From Bradyrhizobium sp. B124 (lineage in GTDB: Bacteria; Pseudomonadota; Alphaproteobacteria; Rhizobiales; Xanthobacteraceae), in contig NZ_CP152413.1 in the NCBI RefSeq assembly GCF_038967635.1, positions 8,560,001 through 8,624,000 on the forward strand: 64,000 nt of DNA, written 5' to 3'. Below the pieces are notes generated by a model. It worked only from the letters and a program-made list of their open reading frames with translations. It was not told the DNA's origin and made no database searches. The position numbers and the translations under genes are program-made. Positions 1 to 8,704 of this stretch are shown piece by piece (within the stretch, counting starts at the first letter, position 1; every line of letters starts with the position of its first letter).

Positions 1-2
1 CC

Positions 3-1310
3 AAGGAATTCGGCATCGACTGGAATTTCACCCGCACCGCCGAGGACGAACCGCTCTATGCGATCGAGCCGGTGGCGCAGGGCGCGGTCAACACCATCGT
101 GACGCAGGGCGGCGCGGTGCCGATGAAGGTGCTCGCCAACAACGAGCTCCAGAACAAGGAAGGTGCCCATCCGTCGGAACGCTCGACCCGGCATATCGAG
201 GTCGAGCTGCCGGCCAGCCTGAAATACCGCGTCGGCGATCATCTCAGCGTGGTGCCGCGCAACGATCCGACCCTGGTCGATTCCGTTGCGCGCCGGTTCG
301 GCTTCCTGCCGGCCGACCAGATCCGCCTGCAAGTCTCGGAAGGCCGCCGCGCGCAACTGCCGGTCGGCAACGCCGTGTCGGTCGGGCGGCTGCTCACCGA
401 GTTCGTCGAGCTGCAGCAGGTCGCGACCCGCAAGCAGATCCAGATCATGGCCGAGCACACGCGCTGCCCGGTGACCAAGCCGAAGCTGATGGCCTATGTC
501 GGCGACGACGAGGCTTCGGCCGGGCGCTATCGCTCCGAGGTGCTGGCCAGGCGCAAATCGGTGTTCGACCTGCTCGAGGAATATCCGGCCTGCGAGCTGC
601 CGTTCCATCTCTACCTCGAAATGCTGTCGCTGCTGGCGCCGCGCTATTACTCGATCTCGTCGTCTCCGGCCGGCGAGGCGCAGCGCTGCAGCGCCACCGT
701 CGGCGTCGTGGAAGCGCCTGCGAGCTCGGGACGCGGCATCTACAAGGGCGTCTGCTCGAACTATCTCGCGCGCCGCCGCGCCGGCGACACCGTCCACGCC
801 ACGATCAAGGAGACCAAGGCCGGCTTCCGCCTGCCTGACGACAACGCCGTGCCGATCATCATGATCGGGCCGGGCACCGGGCTCGCGCCGTTCCGCGGTT
901 TCCTGCAGGAGCGCGCCGCGCGCAAGGCAAAGGGCGCGACGCTGGGCCCCGCAATGCTGTTCTTCGGCTGCCGTCATCCGGAGCAGGACTTCATCTATGC
1001 GGATGAGCTGAAGGCGTTCGCCGCCGATGGTGTCAGTGAACTCCATACCGCCTTTTCGCGCGCCGACGGGCCCAAGACCTATGTGCAGCACCTCGTCGCC
1101 GCGCAGAAGGATCGGGTCTGGGAGCTGATCGAGAAAGGCGCCATCGTCTATGTCTGCGGCGACGGCAGCAAGATGGAGCCCGACGTCAAGGCAACCCTGA
1201 TGTCGATCTATCGCGAGCGCACCGGAGCCGACACCGATGCCGCCGCGCGCTGGATCGAAGAAATGGGCACCAGGAACCGCTACGTGCTCGACGTTTGGGC
1301 CGGCGGGTAG
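3..1310 (+). CDS. C-terminal part of a bifunctional cytochrome P450/NADPH-P450 reductase (partial)
   Basis: The frame is open from the left edge, so the gene begins outside the window; 435 codons are present. What remains is the FAD/NADP(H) half of a diflavin reductase. Visible are a connecting domain, the FAD-binding PRYYSISSSP (RxYS type), the flavin/phosphate segment GVCSNYLA, the NADP-binding GPGTGLAPFRGF, FFGCRHPEQDF and VYVCGDGSKM. The protein ends in DVWAGG, the same ending style as the fatty-acid hydroxylase P450 BM3 (CYP102). It would pass electrons from NADPH through FAD and FMN to a fused haem domain in the cytosol. A CysJ-type sulfite reductase flavoprotein is the alternative, but the BM3-like ending favours CYP102. 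The haem domain itself is not visible. Confidence 0.8.
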   Translation, partial: KEFGIDWNFTRTAEDEPLYAIEPVAQGAVNTIVTQGGAVPMKVLANNELQNKEGAHPSERSTRHIEVELPASLKYRVGDHLSVVPRNDPTLVDSVARRFGFLPADQIRLQVSEGRRAQLPVGNAVSVGRLLTEFVELQQVATRKQIQIMAEHTRCPVTKPKLMAYVGDDEASAGRYRSEVLARRKSVFDLLEEYPACELPFHLYLEMLSLLAPRYYSISSSPAGEAQRCSATVGVVEAPASSGRGIYKGVCSNYLARRRAGDTVHATIKETKAGFRLPDDNAVPIIMIGPGTGLAPFRGFLQERAARKAKGATLGPAMLFFGCRHPEQDFIYADELKAFAADGVSELHTAFSRADGPKTYVQHLVAAQKDRVWELIEKGAIVYVCGDGSKMEPDVKATLMSIYRERTGADTDAAARWIEEMGTRNRYVLDVWAGG

Positions 1311-1323
1311 TTTTTCCGCCCTT

Positions 1324-1411
1324 GTAGCCCGGATGGAGCGAAGCGAAATCCGGGGCCAGTCAATCCGCGTGTGACACCGTCCCGGATTGCGCTGCGCTCC
1401 ATCCGGGCTAC
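1324..1411. repeat. Intergenic palindromic repeat
   Basis: Two long complementary arms (1324-1355 and 1381-1411) carry TAGCCCGGATGGAGCG and its reverse complement around a short spacer. It follows the P450 reductase stop and could form a large hairpin. This repeat type is familiar from Bradyrhizobium intergenic regions; any role in ending transcription is inference. Confidence 0.75.
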
Positions 1412-1443
1412 GCAAAGGCGTGGGCCATGCTACAAGCCGCCGC

Positions 1444-2118
1444 ATGATTCCCTGGGAAAAGATCGATACCGCGCGCATTCCCGGCACCGAAGGCGAATTG
1501 CGCCTGATGCGGCGCGGCCGCGAGTTCTCGATCATGCTCGGCACCAACGAGCTGATGAACAGCCGCCTGTCGGGCTCGGAAGCGGCACTGGCGACACTCG
1601 CGGCGAAGAAGATCGAGAAGGTCGCAAAGCCGCGTTTCCTGATCGGCGGCCTCGGCATGGGCTTTACGCTGCGGGCCGCGCTCGCCGTGCTTGCAGCCGA
1701 GGCGGAAATCACAGTGGCCGAGCTGGTGCCGGCTGTGGTCGCCTGGGCGAGAGGCCCGATGGCGGAGATCTTCGGCGACAGCCTGAACGATCCGCGCGTC
1801 AGCATCCAGGAGGTGGATGTCGCTGACGTGATCGAGCGCAATCCGCGCACCTACGATGCCATTCTCCTCGACGTCGATAACGGCCCCGAAGGCCTGACCC
1901 GCAAGGCCAATGACGCGCTGTATGACATCTCTGGACTGAAGATCGCCCACACGGCGCTGCGGCGCGGCGGCGTGCTCGCCGTCTGGTCGTCCGGTCCGAA
2001 CGTCAAGTTCCCGAAATCGCTGTCCCGCGCCGGGTTCACCGTCAACGAAGTCGCCGTCCGCGCCACCGGCCGAGGCCGCGGCGTGCGCCACGTGATCTGG
2101 ATCGCGGTCAAGGAGTAG
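1444..2118 (+). CDS. Spermidine synthase-like / SAM-dependent methyltransferase-fold protein
   Basis: 224 residues. A glycine-rich nucleotide-binding loop (RFLIGGLGMGF, about residues 60-70) is followed by an acidic strand end (VAELVPAVVAWA) and LLDVDNGPEG, the layout of the Rossmann-like spermidine synthase/methyltransferase fold. Polyamine-binding residues cannot be confirmed, so the substrate is unknown. The ATG at 1444 was chosen because the open frame upstream of it (from 1387) runs through the right arm of the intergenic repeat. It stands alone between the repeat and an AraC gene. Cytosolic, no signal peptide. Confidence 0.65.
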   Translation: MIPWEKIDTARIPGTEGELRLMRRGREFSIMLGTNELMNSRLSGSEAALATLAAKKIEKVAKPRFLIGGLGMGFTLRAALAVLAAEAEITVAELVPAVVAWARGPMAEIFGDSLNDPRVSIQEVDVADVIERNPRTYDAILLDVDNGPEGLTRKANDALYDISGLKIAHTALRRGGVLAVWSSGPNVKFPKSLSRAGFTVNEVAVRATGRGRGVRHVIWIAVKE

Positions 2119-2241
2119 CAGGCGCCGCTATTGCGACGCAGCAAGACCTCCAGCAGCGCCGTTCGGTTCGATTGTGTTGAAAATCGAGGGCCGTTGGGTT
2201 TCACTCGATGGCACCGAAGCCTCGAGCCCTTGGTCTGTCGG

Positions 2242-3129
2242 ATGCAGGCGACGTCGAATTTTGGCGTGCAGGAGACGCACGGGATCCTGGACCGTTTCCA
2301 GGCCGAATTCCGCGGCTCGAGCGAAGGGCTCGGCTGGTCGACGGCGTATGCCTCGGTCCAGCGCGAGCGGCCGTTTGACGGGCACTTCCACGCGCTGTCG
2401 GACAATCTGATGGTGCTGCACCGGGGTGGCCCGGTCGACATCACCTATGTGATGGACGGCAAGTCGGTTGCCCGGCAGATCCCGCGCGGCGGGGTGTTCT
2501 TCCTGCCGGCCGGGCACGCCTGCAATGTGGTGCTGCGCGAGGCGCTGGAATCCACCCACATCTATCTGCGCTCCGACCTGTTCGCGGGCCGGGACGGGGC
2601 GGCGAGCCTGATCGGCGGGCTCGCGCCGATGCTCGGCGATCAGGATGCCGTGCTGGAGCATCTCGCCGCCGCGATCGGCGACACCATCACCGGCGGCCTG
2701 CCGGCCTCGTCGCTGTTCGTCGATCCGATCGCGCAGGCGATCGCCAACCGCTTCGTCGCGATCAATTTCCACAAGCCGAGCGTGGAGGCCGGCAAGCATC
2801 CGAACCTGCTGAGCGTCAGGCAGATGGCGCGGATCCGCGAGTTCGTCGACACCAATCTCGATAGCGATATCCGGCTCGACCAGCTGGCGGAGCTGTGCGG
2901 CCGCAGCACCGAATATTTCGTGCGCCTGTTCAAGGCGACCAGCGGCATCTCGCCCTACCAATACGTGCTCAATCTGCGCATCGAACGCGCCAGGGCGCTG
3001 CTCGCCGACGAGACGCAGAGCCTCGCCGACATCGCGCTGGCCTGCGGCTTCTCCCATCAGGAGCATTTTACGCGCATGTTCCGCCGCTTCACCGGCGTGA
3101 CGCCGGGGCGATATCGGCGCAGCCACTAG
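2242..3129 (+). CDS. AraC/XylS-family transcriptional regulator
   Basis: 295 residues from this ATG; an in-frame TTG at 2131 would add 37 residues, so the start is uncertain. The N-terminal half is a cupin-like sensing domain (DGHFHALSDN, IPRGGVFFLPAGHACNV). The C-terminal 100 residues hold the two helix-turn-helices of the AraC family: RLDQLAELCGRSTEYFVRLF, then SLADIALACGFSHQEHFTRM, ending FTGVTPGRYRR. It lies directly upstream of, and in the same direction as, the hydroxyquinol-type operon, so it is the likely local activator. A 21-bp direct repeat in the following gap is a candidate binding site. The inducer is unknown, presumably an aromatic substrate of the operon. Confidence 0.85.
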   Translation: MQATSNFGVQETHGILDRFQAEFRGSSEGLGWSTAYASVQRERPFDGHFHALSDNLMVLHRGGPVDITYVMDGKSVARQIPRGGVFFLPAGHACNVVLREALESTHIYLRSDLFAGRDGAASLIGGLAPMLGDQDAVLEHLAAAIGDTITGGLPASSLFVDPIAQAIANRFVAINFHKPSVEAGKHPNLLSVRQMARIREFVDTNLDSDIRLDQLAELCGRSTEYFVRLFKATSGISPYQYVLNLRIERARALLADETQSLADIALACGFSHQEHFTRMFRRFTGVTPGRYRRSH

Positions 3130-3183
3130 CTCCCGATTATCGGCGGCCGGGACAGGCATGGGCGCCGGCCCGAGCCCGCGGAT

Positions 3184-3225
3184 GATTTTTCCGGTTTCGT
3201 GCAGATTTTCTCCGGTTTCGTGCAG
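3184..3225 (+). promoter_or_regulatory. 21-bp tandem direct repeat, candidate AraC-type operator
   Basis: TCCGGTTTCGTGCAG occurs at 3190-3204 and again, identical, at 3211-3225. The period is 21 bp, two turns of the helix, with T-rich sequence in front of each copy. AraC/XylS regulators typically bind two such direct repeats. It lies between the AraC gene stop and the maleylacetate reductase start. Binding is inferred. Confidence 0.6.
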
Positions 3226-3301
3226 GCCGGCCGGGGCCGCCCGCCGCTAGCTTTCTCCCAACAAGACGAGATTGCCGGTTCGCCGGCTTGGGAGAAATGC
3301 C

Positions 3302-4444
3302 ATGAGTGTCGCGATGCCGGATGTCGGAGGCGCATCCATTGCGTCCATTGCGTCCGTTGCGGCCGCCGGTGACGCCGGCCAGGGCGCCTTTGCCTATTGC
3401 TCGCAGCAATATCGCGTGGTGTTCGGCACCGGCACCTCGGCGCGGCTCGGCGAGGAGAGCGAGCGCCTTGGCATCAAGCGGGCGCTGGTGCTGACCACAA
3501 GCGAGCAGCAGGACCTCGGGCGCCGGCTCGGCGCAGGCCTCGGCGACAGGCTCGCCGGGCTGTTTGCCGGCGCGCGCATGCATACGCCGGTCGAGGTCAC
3601 CAACGAGGCGCTTCGCATCGTCGAGTCCCGCGACATCGACGGGCTGGTCGCGATCGGCGGCGGCTCGACGGTCGGGCTCGGCAAGGCGCTGTCGCTGCGC
3701 ACCGGGCTGCCGCATATCGCGATGCCGACCACTTATGCCGGCTCGGAGATGACGCCGATCCTCGGCGAAACCAGCAACGGCATCAAGACCACGCAGCATT
3801 CCCAGGATCTGGTGCCGGACACCGTCATCTACGACGTCGATCTCACCGTCAGCCTGCCGCCGCACATCTCCGCCGCCAGCGGCATGAATGCGATCGCCCA
3901 TGCCGTCGAGGCTCTCTATGCGCCCGACGCCAATCCGCTGACCTCGCTGATGGCGGAGGAGGGCATCGCCGCGCTCGCCCGCGCATTGCCGCGCATCATG
4001 ACGGCCCCGGCCGATCCCGGCGCTCGCCGCGACGCACTCTATGGTGCCTGGCTGTGCGGCGTCTGCCTCGGCGCGGTCGGGATGTCGCTGCACCACAAGC
4101 TCTGCCACGTGCTGGGCGGCATGTTCAACCTGCCGCATGCCGAAACCCACGCGATCGTGCTGCCCCACGCGGCTGCCTACAACGCCGCCGCGGCGCCGGA
4201 GGCGATGAGCCGCGTCGCGCGCGCACTGCGCAGCGCCAATGCACCGCAGGGCCTGTTTGACCTTGCCCGGCAACTCGCGCTGCCGCGCGCGCTCTCCGGC
4301 ATCGGAATGCCCGAGGACGGCATCGCGCGCGCCGCGGAGATGGCGGCGCGCAACCCCTATGCCAATCCAAGACCTGTCGAGCGCGTCGCGATCCAGGACC
4401 TGATCGCGGCGGCCTGGCGCGGCGATGCGCCCGTGCAGCACTGA
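3302..4444 (+). CDS. Maleylacetate reductase (iron-type alcohol dehydrogenase family)
   Basis: 380 residues. It would reduce maleylacetate to 3-oxoadipate with NAD(P)H, the step after ring cleavage of hydroxyquinol or chlorocatechols. The fold is that of the Fe-ADH/dehydroquinate synthase superfamily: nucleotide-binding GLVAIGGGSTVGLGKALSL, then MPTTYAGSEMTPILGET, then the metal-site region GMNAIAHAVEALYAP, GMSLHHKLCHVLGG and LPHAETHAIVLPHA. The ATG at 3302 has GGAGAA five bases upstream; about the first 30 residues are a low-complexity Ala/Ser extension. The next gene is an intradiol dioxygenase 25 bp downstream, which fixes the pathway assignment. A generic Fe-ADH is less likely in this context. 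Confidence 0.88.
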   Translation: MSVAMPDVGGASIASIASVAAAGDAGQGAFAYCSQQYRVVFGTGTSARLGEESERLGIKRALVLTTSEQQDLGRRLGAGLGDRLAGLFAGARMHTPVEVTNEALRIVESRDIDGLVAIGGGSTVGLGKALSLRTGLPHIAMPTTYAGSEMTPILGETSNGIKTTQHSQDLVPDTVIYDVDLTVSLPPHISAASGMNAIAHAVEALYAPDANPLTSLMAEEGIAALARALPRIMTAPADPGARRDALYGAWLCGVCLGAVGMSLHHKLCHVLGGMFNLPHAETHAIVLPHAAAYNAAAAPEAMSRVARALRSANAPQGLFDLARQLALPRALSGIGMPEDGIARAAEMAARNPYANPRPVERVAIQDLIAAAWRGDAPVQH

Positions 4445-4469
4445 CATCTCAAGATCAAAGGACAACACG

Positions 4470-5372
4470 ATGGCCAATTTCAACGAGCATGACCTCACCG
4501 ACGAGGTGATCAGCAGCTTCGCCAACACGCCGAACAAGCGGCTCAAGTTTCTCATCGAGGAGACAGTGAAATCGCTGCACGATCTGGTGCGCCGCACCGA
4601 GCTCACCTTCGAGGAATGGAATCAGGCGATCGAATTCCTGACCCGCACCGGCCAGACCTGCACGCCGCTGCGCCAGGAATTCATCCTGCTGTCCGACGTG
4701 CTCGGCGTCTCGATGCTGGTCGATGCGGTCAATCACCGCGAGCGCGAGGGCGCGACCGAGACCACCGTGCTCGGCCCGTTCTATGTCGGCGAGCACCGCG
4801 TCACGTCGCACGGCGCCAACATCTCGGAGGGGATCGACGGCGAAGTGATGTTCGTGCAGAGCCGCGTCACCGACCTCGCCGGCAAGCCGCTCGCCGGTGC
4901 CGAGATCGACGTCTGGCACGCCGACGACGACGGCTTCTACGATTCGCAGAAGGCGGACTACGCGGCTCACGGCCCATCGTTGCGGGCACGCTTCGTCACC
5001 GATGCCGACGGCCGTTTCTCGTTCCGCACCATCCTGCCATGCAGCTATCCGATCCCGACCGACGGCCCGGTCGGCGATCTCATCACCGCCACGCGGCGTC
5101 ATCCGATGCGGCCCGCGCATGTGCATTTCCTGGTCAAGGCCGAGGGCTATGAGCCGCTGATCACCCACGTCTTCCTTGATGGCGACGAATATCTGCGCAG
5201 CGACGTGGTGTTCGGCGTCAAGGACGAGCTCATTGCGCGCGTCGAGCCGCGCAGCGAACCGGCGCTGCCGAACGGCGAGCGGGTCTCCGGCCCGTGGCAC
5301 CTGATGACTTACGACTTCCAGATGAAGCCCGGCGCGGGCCTGGTGCCGAAGCCCATGATGGCCGCGGAATGA
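4470..5372 (+). CDS. Hydroxyquinol 1,2-dioxygenase (intradiol ring-cleavage dioxygenase)
   Basis: 300 residues. Non-haem Fe(III) enzyme opening 1,2,4-trihydroxybenzene (or a catechol) between the hydroxyls to maleylacetate. The N-terminal helical dimerisation domain (about 1-100) contains LGPFYVGEHR; the catalytic beta domain carries the four ligands Tyr157 (DGFYDSQ), Tyr193 (CSYPIPTDGPVG), His217 and His219 (RPAHVHF). Their spacing fits hydroxyquinol dioxygenases. It is flanked by maleylacetate reductase and a TfdB-like phenol hydroxylase, giving a complete hydroxylation, cleavage and reduction sequence. Catechol or chlorocatechol 1,2-dioxygenase activity is the alternative. Confidence 0.88.
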   Translation: MANFNEHDLTDEVISSFANTPNKRLKFLIEETVKSLHDLVRRTELTFEEWNQAIEFLTRTGQTCTPLRQEFILLSDVLGVSMLVDAVNHREREGATETTVLGPFYVGEHRVTSHGANISEGIDGEVMFVQSRVTDLAGKPLAGAEIDVWHADDDGFYDSQKADYAAHGPSLRARFVTDADGRFSFRTILPCSYPIPTDGPVGDLITATRRHPMRPAHVHFLVKAEGYEPLITHVFLDGDEYLRSDVVFGVKDELIARVEPRSEPALPNGERVSGPWHLMTYDFQMKPGAGLVPKPMMAAE

Positions 5373-5407
5373 CGATCACAACCAACAAGACGACCAGGGA
5401 GAGGACC

Positions 5408-7198
5408 ATGACCAGCAAATCGATTGAGACCGACGTCCTCGTCGTCGGCAGTGGCCCGGCCGGCGCGACGGCGGCGGCGCTGCTCGGCATGTATGGCGTC
5501 AAGCATATCCTGGTGACGAAATATGGCTGGTTGGCCGACACGCCACGCGCCCACATCACCAACCAGCGCGCGATGGAGGTGCTGCGCGATCTCGGCCTCG
5601 AGGAGAAGGCCGTGGCGCAGGCCGTGCCGCAGCACCTGATGGCCAACAACGTGTTCTGCGAGAGCCTCGCCGGCGAGGAGTTCGGCCGGCTGTATTCCTG
5701 GGGCAATCATCCCTCGCGCAAGGCGGATTACGATCTCGCCAGTCCGGCGCGCATCTGCGACCTGCCGCAGAATTTCCTCGAGCCGATCCTGATCGAAGCC
5801 GCCGGCCAGCGCGGCACCTCGCTGTGCTTCAACACCGAGTTCGTCGACCTGGCGCAGGACGCCGACGGCGTCACCGCGACGGTGAAGGATCGCCTGTCCG
5901 GCGAGACCTACCAGATCCGCGCCAAATACCTGATCGGCGCCGACGGCGGCCGCAGCCGGGTTGCCGAAGTGATCGGACTGCCGATGGAGGGCCAGATGGG
6001 CCGCGCCGGCAGCATGAACATCATCGTGCAGGCGGACTTGAGCAAGTACGTCGCGCACCGGCCGAGCGTGCTGTACTGGGTGCTGCAGCCGGGCGCGGAG
6101 ATCGGCGGCATCGGTGCCGGCCTGATCCGCATGGTGCGGCCGTGGAATGAGTGGCTGATCATCTGGGGCTACGACATCGAGCAGGGCGAGCGCAAGCTCT
6201 CTAATGACGAGGCGATCTCGATCGTGCGCAATCTCGTCGGCGACGAGACCCTCGAGGTCAAGGTGCGCTCCACCTCGACCTGGACCGTGAACGAGATGTA
6301 TGCCGGCCACTATTCGTCGGGCCGCGTGTTCTGCGTCGGCGACGCCGTGCACCGCCATCCGCCGACCAACGGCCTCGGCTCCAATACCTCGATCCAGGAT
6401 TCCTTCAATCTGTGCTGGAAGTTGAAGCTGGTGCTCGAGGGCCACGCGGCGCCGTCGCTGCTCGAGACCTATTCGGCCGAGCGCCAGCCGGTCGGCAAGC
6501 AGATCGTGACCCGCGCCAACAAGAGCATCGGCGACTTCCCGCCGATCTTCGAGGCGGTGGGCCTCGTCGCCTCGACCGATCCGGCTGAAGCGCGCAAGGC
6601 GATCGCCGCGCGCAAGGCGCCGACCGCCGAGGGCAAGGCGCGTCGCAAGAAACTCTATGAGGCCATCGCCAACAAGAGCTACGAGTTCAATTGCCACGGC
6701 GTCGAGATGAACCAGCGCTACGGGTCGACCGCCGTGGTGTCCGACGGCACGCCGATGCCGGCGTTCACCAGGGATCACGAGCTCTATTATCAGGCCACCA
6801 CCTGGCCCGGTGCGCATTTGCCGCATGTCTGGGTCGAGCATCAGGGCGAGCGGAAGTCGACGCTCGATCTCACCGGCAAGGGCCGCTTCACGCTGCTCAC
6901 CGGGATCGGCGGCGACGGCTGGAAGGCGGCTGCCGCCGCGGTCGAGAAGGCCTACGGCTTGCCGGTCGACGTCGTCACCATCGGGCCGCAAGGCTGCGAT
7001 GCGCTCGACATCTATGCCGACTGGTATCGCCAGAGCGAGGTCGACGAGGACGGCTGCGTGCTGGTGCGCCCCGACATGTACGTCGCCTGGCGCGCCAGGG
7101 AGGCGGCGGCTGACGCCTCCGATGTGCTGCTCGACGTGTTCGGCCAGATCCTCGGCCGCAGCGCGAAGGCGCAGACGAAGTCCGTCGCCGCCGCGTGA
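5408..7198 (+). CDS. FAD-dependent phenol monooxygenase, TfdB-like
   Basis: 596 residues, close to the usual length of 2,4-dichlorophenol 6-monooxygenase (TfdB). Single-component class A flavin hydroxylase: GSGPAG dinucleotide loop at 14-19, IGADGG at 176-181 and the second FAD motif GDAVHRHPPTNGLGSN at 311-326; the last 90 residues form the thioredoxin-like tail. The ATG at 5408 is preceded by AGGGAGAGG; an earlier in-frame ATG at 5366 is possible. In this operon the substrate is probably resorcinol or another phenol hydroxylated to hydroxyquinol; that is inferred from the dioxygenase and maleylacetate reductase next door. Confidence 0.85.
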   Translation: MTSKSIETDVLVVGSGPAGATAAALLGMYGVKHILVTKYGWLADTPRAHITNQRAMEVLRDLGLEEKAVAQAVPQHLMANNVFCESLAGEEFGRLYSWGNHPSRKADYDLASPARICDLPQNFLEPILIEAAGQRGTSLCFNTEFVDLAQDADGVTATVKDRLSGETYQIRAKYLIGADGGRSRVAEVIGLPMEGQMGRAGSMNIIVQADLSKYVAHRPSVLYWVLQPGAEIGGIGAGLIRMVRPWNEWLIIWGYDIEQGERKLSNDEAISIVRNLVGDETLEVKVRSTSTWTVNEMYAGHYSSGRVFCVGDAVHRHPPTNGLGSNTSIQDSFNLCWKLKLVLEGHAAPSLLETYSAERQPVGKQIVTRANKSIGDFPPIFEAVGLVASTDPAEARKAIAARKAPTAEGKARRKKLYEAIANKSYEFNCHGVEMNQRYGSTAVVSDGTPMPAFTRDHELYYQATTWPGAHLPHVWVEHQGERKSTLDLTGKGRFTLLTGIGGDGWKAAAAAVEKAYGLPVDVVTIGPQGCDALDIYADWYRQSEVDEDGCVLVRPDMYVAWRAREAAADASDVLLDVFGQILGRSAKAQTKSVAAA

Positions 7199-7281
7199 TG
7201 CGGCGCGACGCCGGCAATTCTTTTTCAGAATGGAATGAACGGCAGCCGGCCTGAAACCGGCTTGCCTCAAGGGAGGGGAAA

Positions 7282-8607
7282 ATGACCAAAGACCATTTGA
7301 ACGTCATGTCTTTCGATCGCCGCCGTGTGCTGCAAGGCATCGCCGGTGGTTTCGCTGCCGCAGGCACGACCACAATGTTCGCGCCGGCCGTGCGCGCCGC
7401 CAACAAGCCGATCAAGATCGGCTATGTCTCACCGAAGAGCGGACCGCTCGCTGCCTTCGCGGAAGCCGACGATTTTGTGCTCGGCGAATTCCGAAAGTTC
7501 ATCAAGGATGGCGTCAAGGTTGGATCGCAGACCTATCCGGTCGAGGTGGTGACGAAAGACAGCCAGTCGAATCCGAACCGCGCCGCTGAAGTCGCCAAGG
7601 AACTGATCACCCGCGACAATGTCAGCCTGATCGTGGTCGGCGCCACGCCGGAGACCAACAATCCGGTGGCGACGCAGTGCGAGCTCGAGCAGGTGCCGTG
7701 CATCTCCACCGTCGCACCGTGGCAGACCAACTTCATCGGCCGGCAGGCCAATCCGGGCGATCCCAAGAGCTGGAAGCCGTTCGACTACACGTTCCACTAT
7801 TTCTGGGGCCTCGAGGACGTGATCGGCGTCTTCACCAGCATGTGGAGCCAGGTCGCGACCAACAAATCGGTCGGCGCGCTGTTTCCGAACGATGCCGACG
7901 GCAACGCCTGGGGCGACACCACGATCGGCTTCCCACCTGTCATGGCCAAGCAGGGATTCAAGCTCACCGATCCCGGCCGCTTCCAGAATCTCACCGATGA
8001 TTTCAGCTCGCAGATCGCCGCCTTCCGCGGCGCCGATGCCGAGATCATCACCGGCGTGATCATTCCGCCCGACTTCACCACGTTCTGGAATCAGGCGCGG
8101 CAGAAGGGGCTGAAGCCGAAAGTCGTCTCGGTCGCCAAGGCGTTGCTGTTCCCGGCATCGGTGCAGGCGCTCGGCAAGGGCGGCAACAACATCTCGACCG
8201 AAGTGTGGTGGACGCCGACGCATCCCTACAAATCGAGCCTCAGCGGCGTCAGCGCGGCCGATCTTGCCAAGGGATACGAGCAGGCCTCCGGCAAGCAATG
8301 GACCCAGCCGATCGGCTTCGTGCATTCGCTGTTCGAAGTCGCGATCGACGCCATCAAGCGCTCCGGCGATCCGGCCGATGGCGCGGCGCTGGCGAAAGCG
8401 ATCGGCGCCACCAAGCTCGATACCATCGTGGGCCAGGTCGCGTTCGGCTCCGGCGCGGTGCCGCCGTTCGCGGCGAAGAACGTCGCCAAGACGCCGCTGG
8501 TCGGCGGCCAATGGCGGCTGAACGGCGACAAGTACGACATGGTGATCACGGACAACAAGCTGGCGCCGCAGATCCCGCTCGGCGGCGACATGCAGGCGTT
8601 GAGCTAG
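7282..8607 (+). CDS. Liv-type ABC transporter, periplasmic substrate-binding protein
   Basis: 441 residues. The N-terminus MSFDRRRVLQGIAGGFAAAG with a downstream AVRAAN cleavage region looks like a Tat signal (twin Arg, D-R-R-R-V-L). The mature part starts KPIKIGYVSPKSGPLAAFAEAD, typical of branched-chain-amino-acid-type binding proteins (Peripla_BP_6). Strong Shine-Dalgarno GGGAGGGG precedes the ATG. It sits 83 bp after the TfdB-like gene and leads an importer gene set, so it probably brings in the aromatic substrate or a precursor rather than an amino acid (inference). Confidence 0.88.
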   Translation: MTKDHLNVMSFDRRRVLQGIAGGFAAAGTTTMFAPAVRAANKPIKIGYVSPKSGPLAAFAEADDFVLGEFRKFIKDGVKVGSQTYPVEVVTKDSQSNPNRAAEVAKELITRDNVSLIVVGATPETNNPVATQCELEQVPCISTVAPWQTNFIGRQANPGDPKSWKPFDYTFHYFWGLEDVIGVFTSMWSQVATNKSVGALFPNDADGNAWGDTTIGFPPVMAKQGFKLTDPGRFQNLTDDFSSQIAAFRGADAEIITGVIIPPDFTTFWNQARQKGLKPKVVSVAKALLFPASVQALGKGGNNISTEVWWTPTHPYKSSLSGVSAADLAKGYEQASGKQWTQPIGFVHSLFEVAIDAIKRSGDPADGAALAKAIGATKLDTIVGQVAFGSGAVPPFAAKNVAKTPLVGGQWRLNGDKYDMVITDNKLAPQIPLGGDMQALS

Positions 8608-8704
8608 CGCAAGTCGGCGCTTCATCGCAGGCAACAATCGAAGACAGGAGATGCGTGGCATTGCCGCGCATCTTCTCTCTGCCGCAATCAGACAGTGGGC
8701 GACC

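Noticed and set aside
5309..7270. Long open frame antisense to the TfdB-like gene (about 650 codons), and similar long antisense frames at 52576-54237, 7429-8937, 35458-36954 and 3137-4606
   Set aside because: All lie opposite clearly recognised genes, have Arg/Ala/His-rich composition typical of GC-rich shadow frames, and show no family motifs or ribosome sites.
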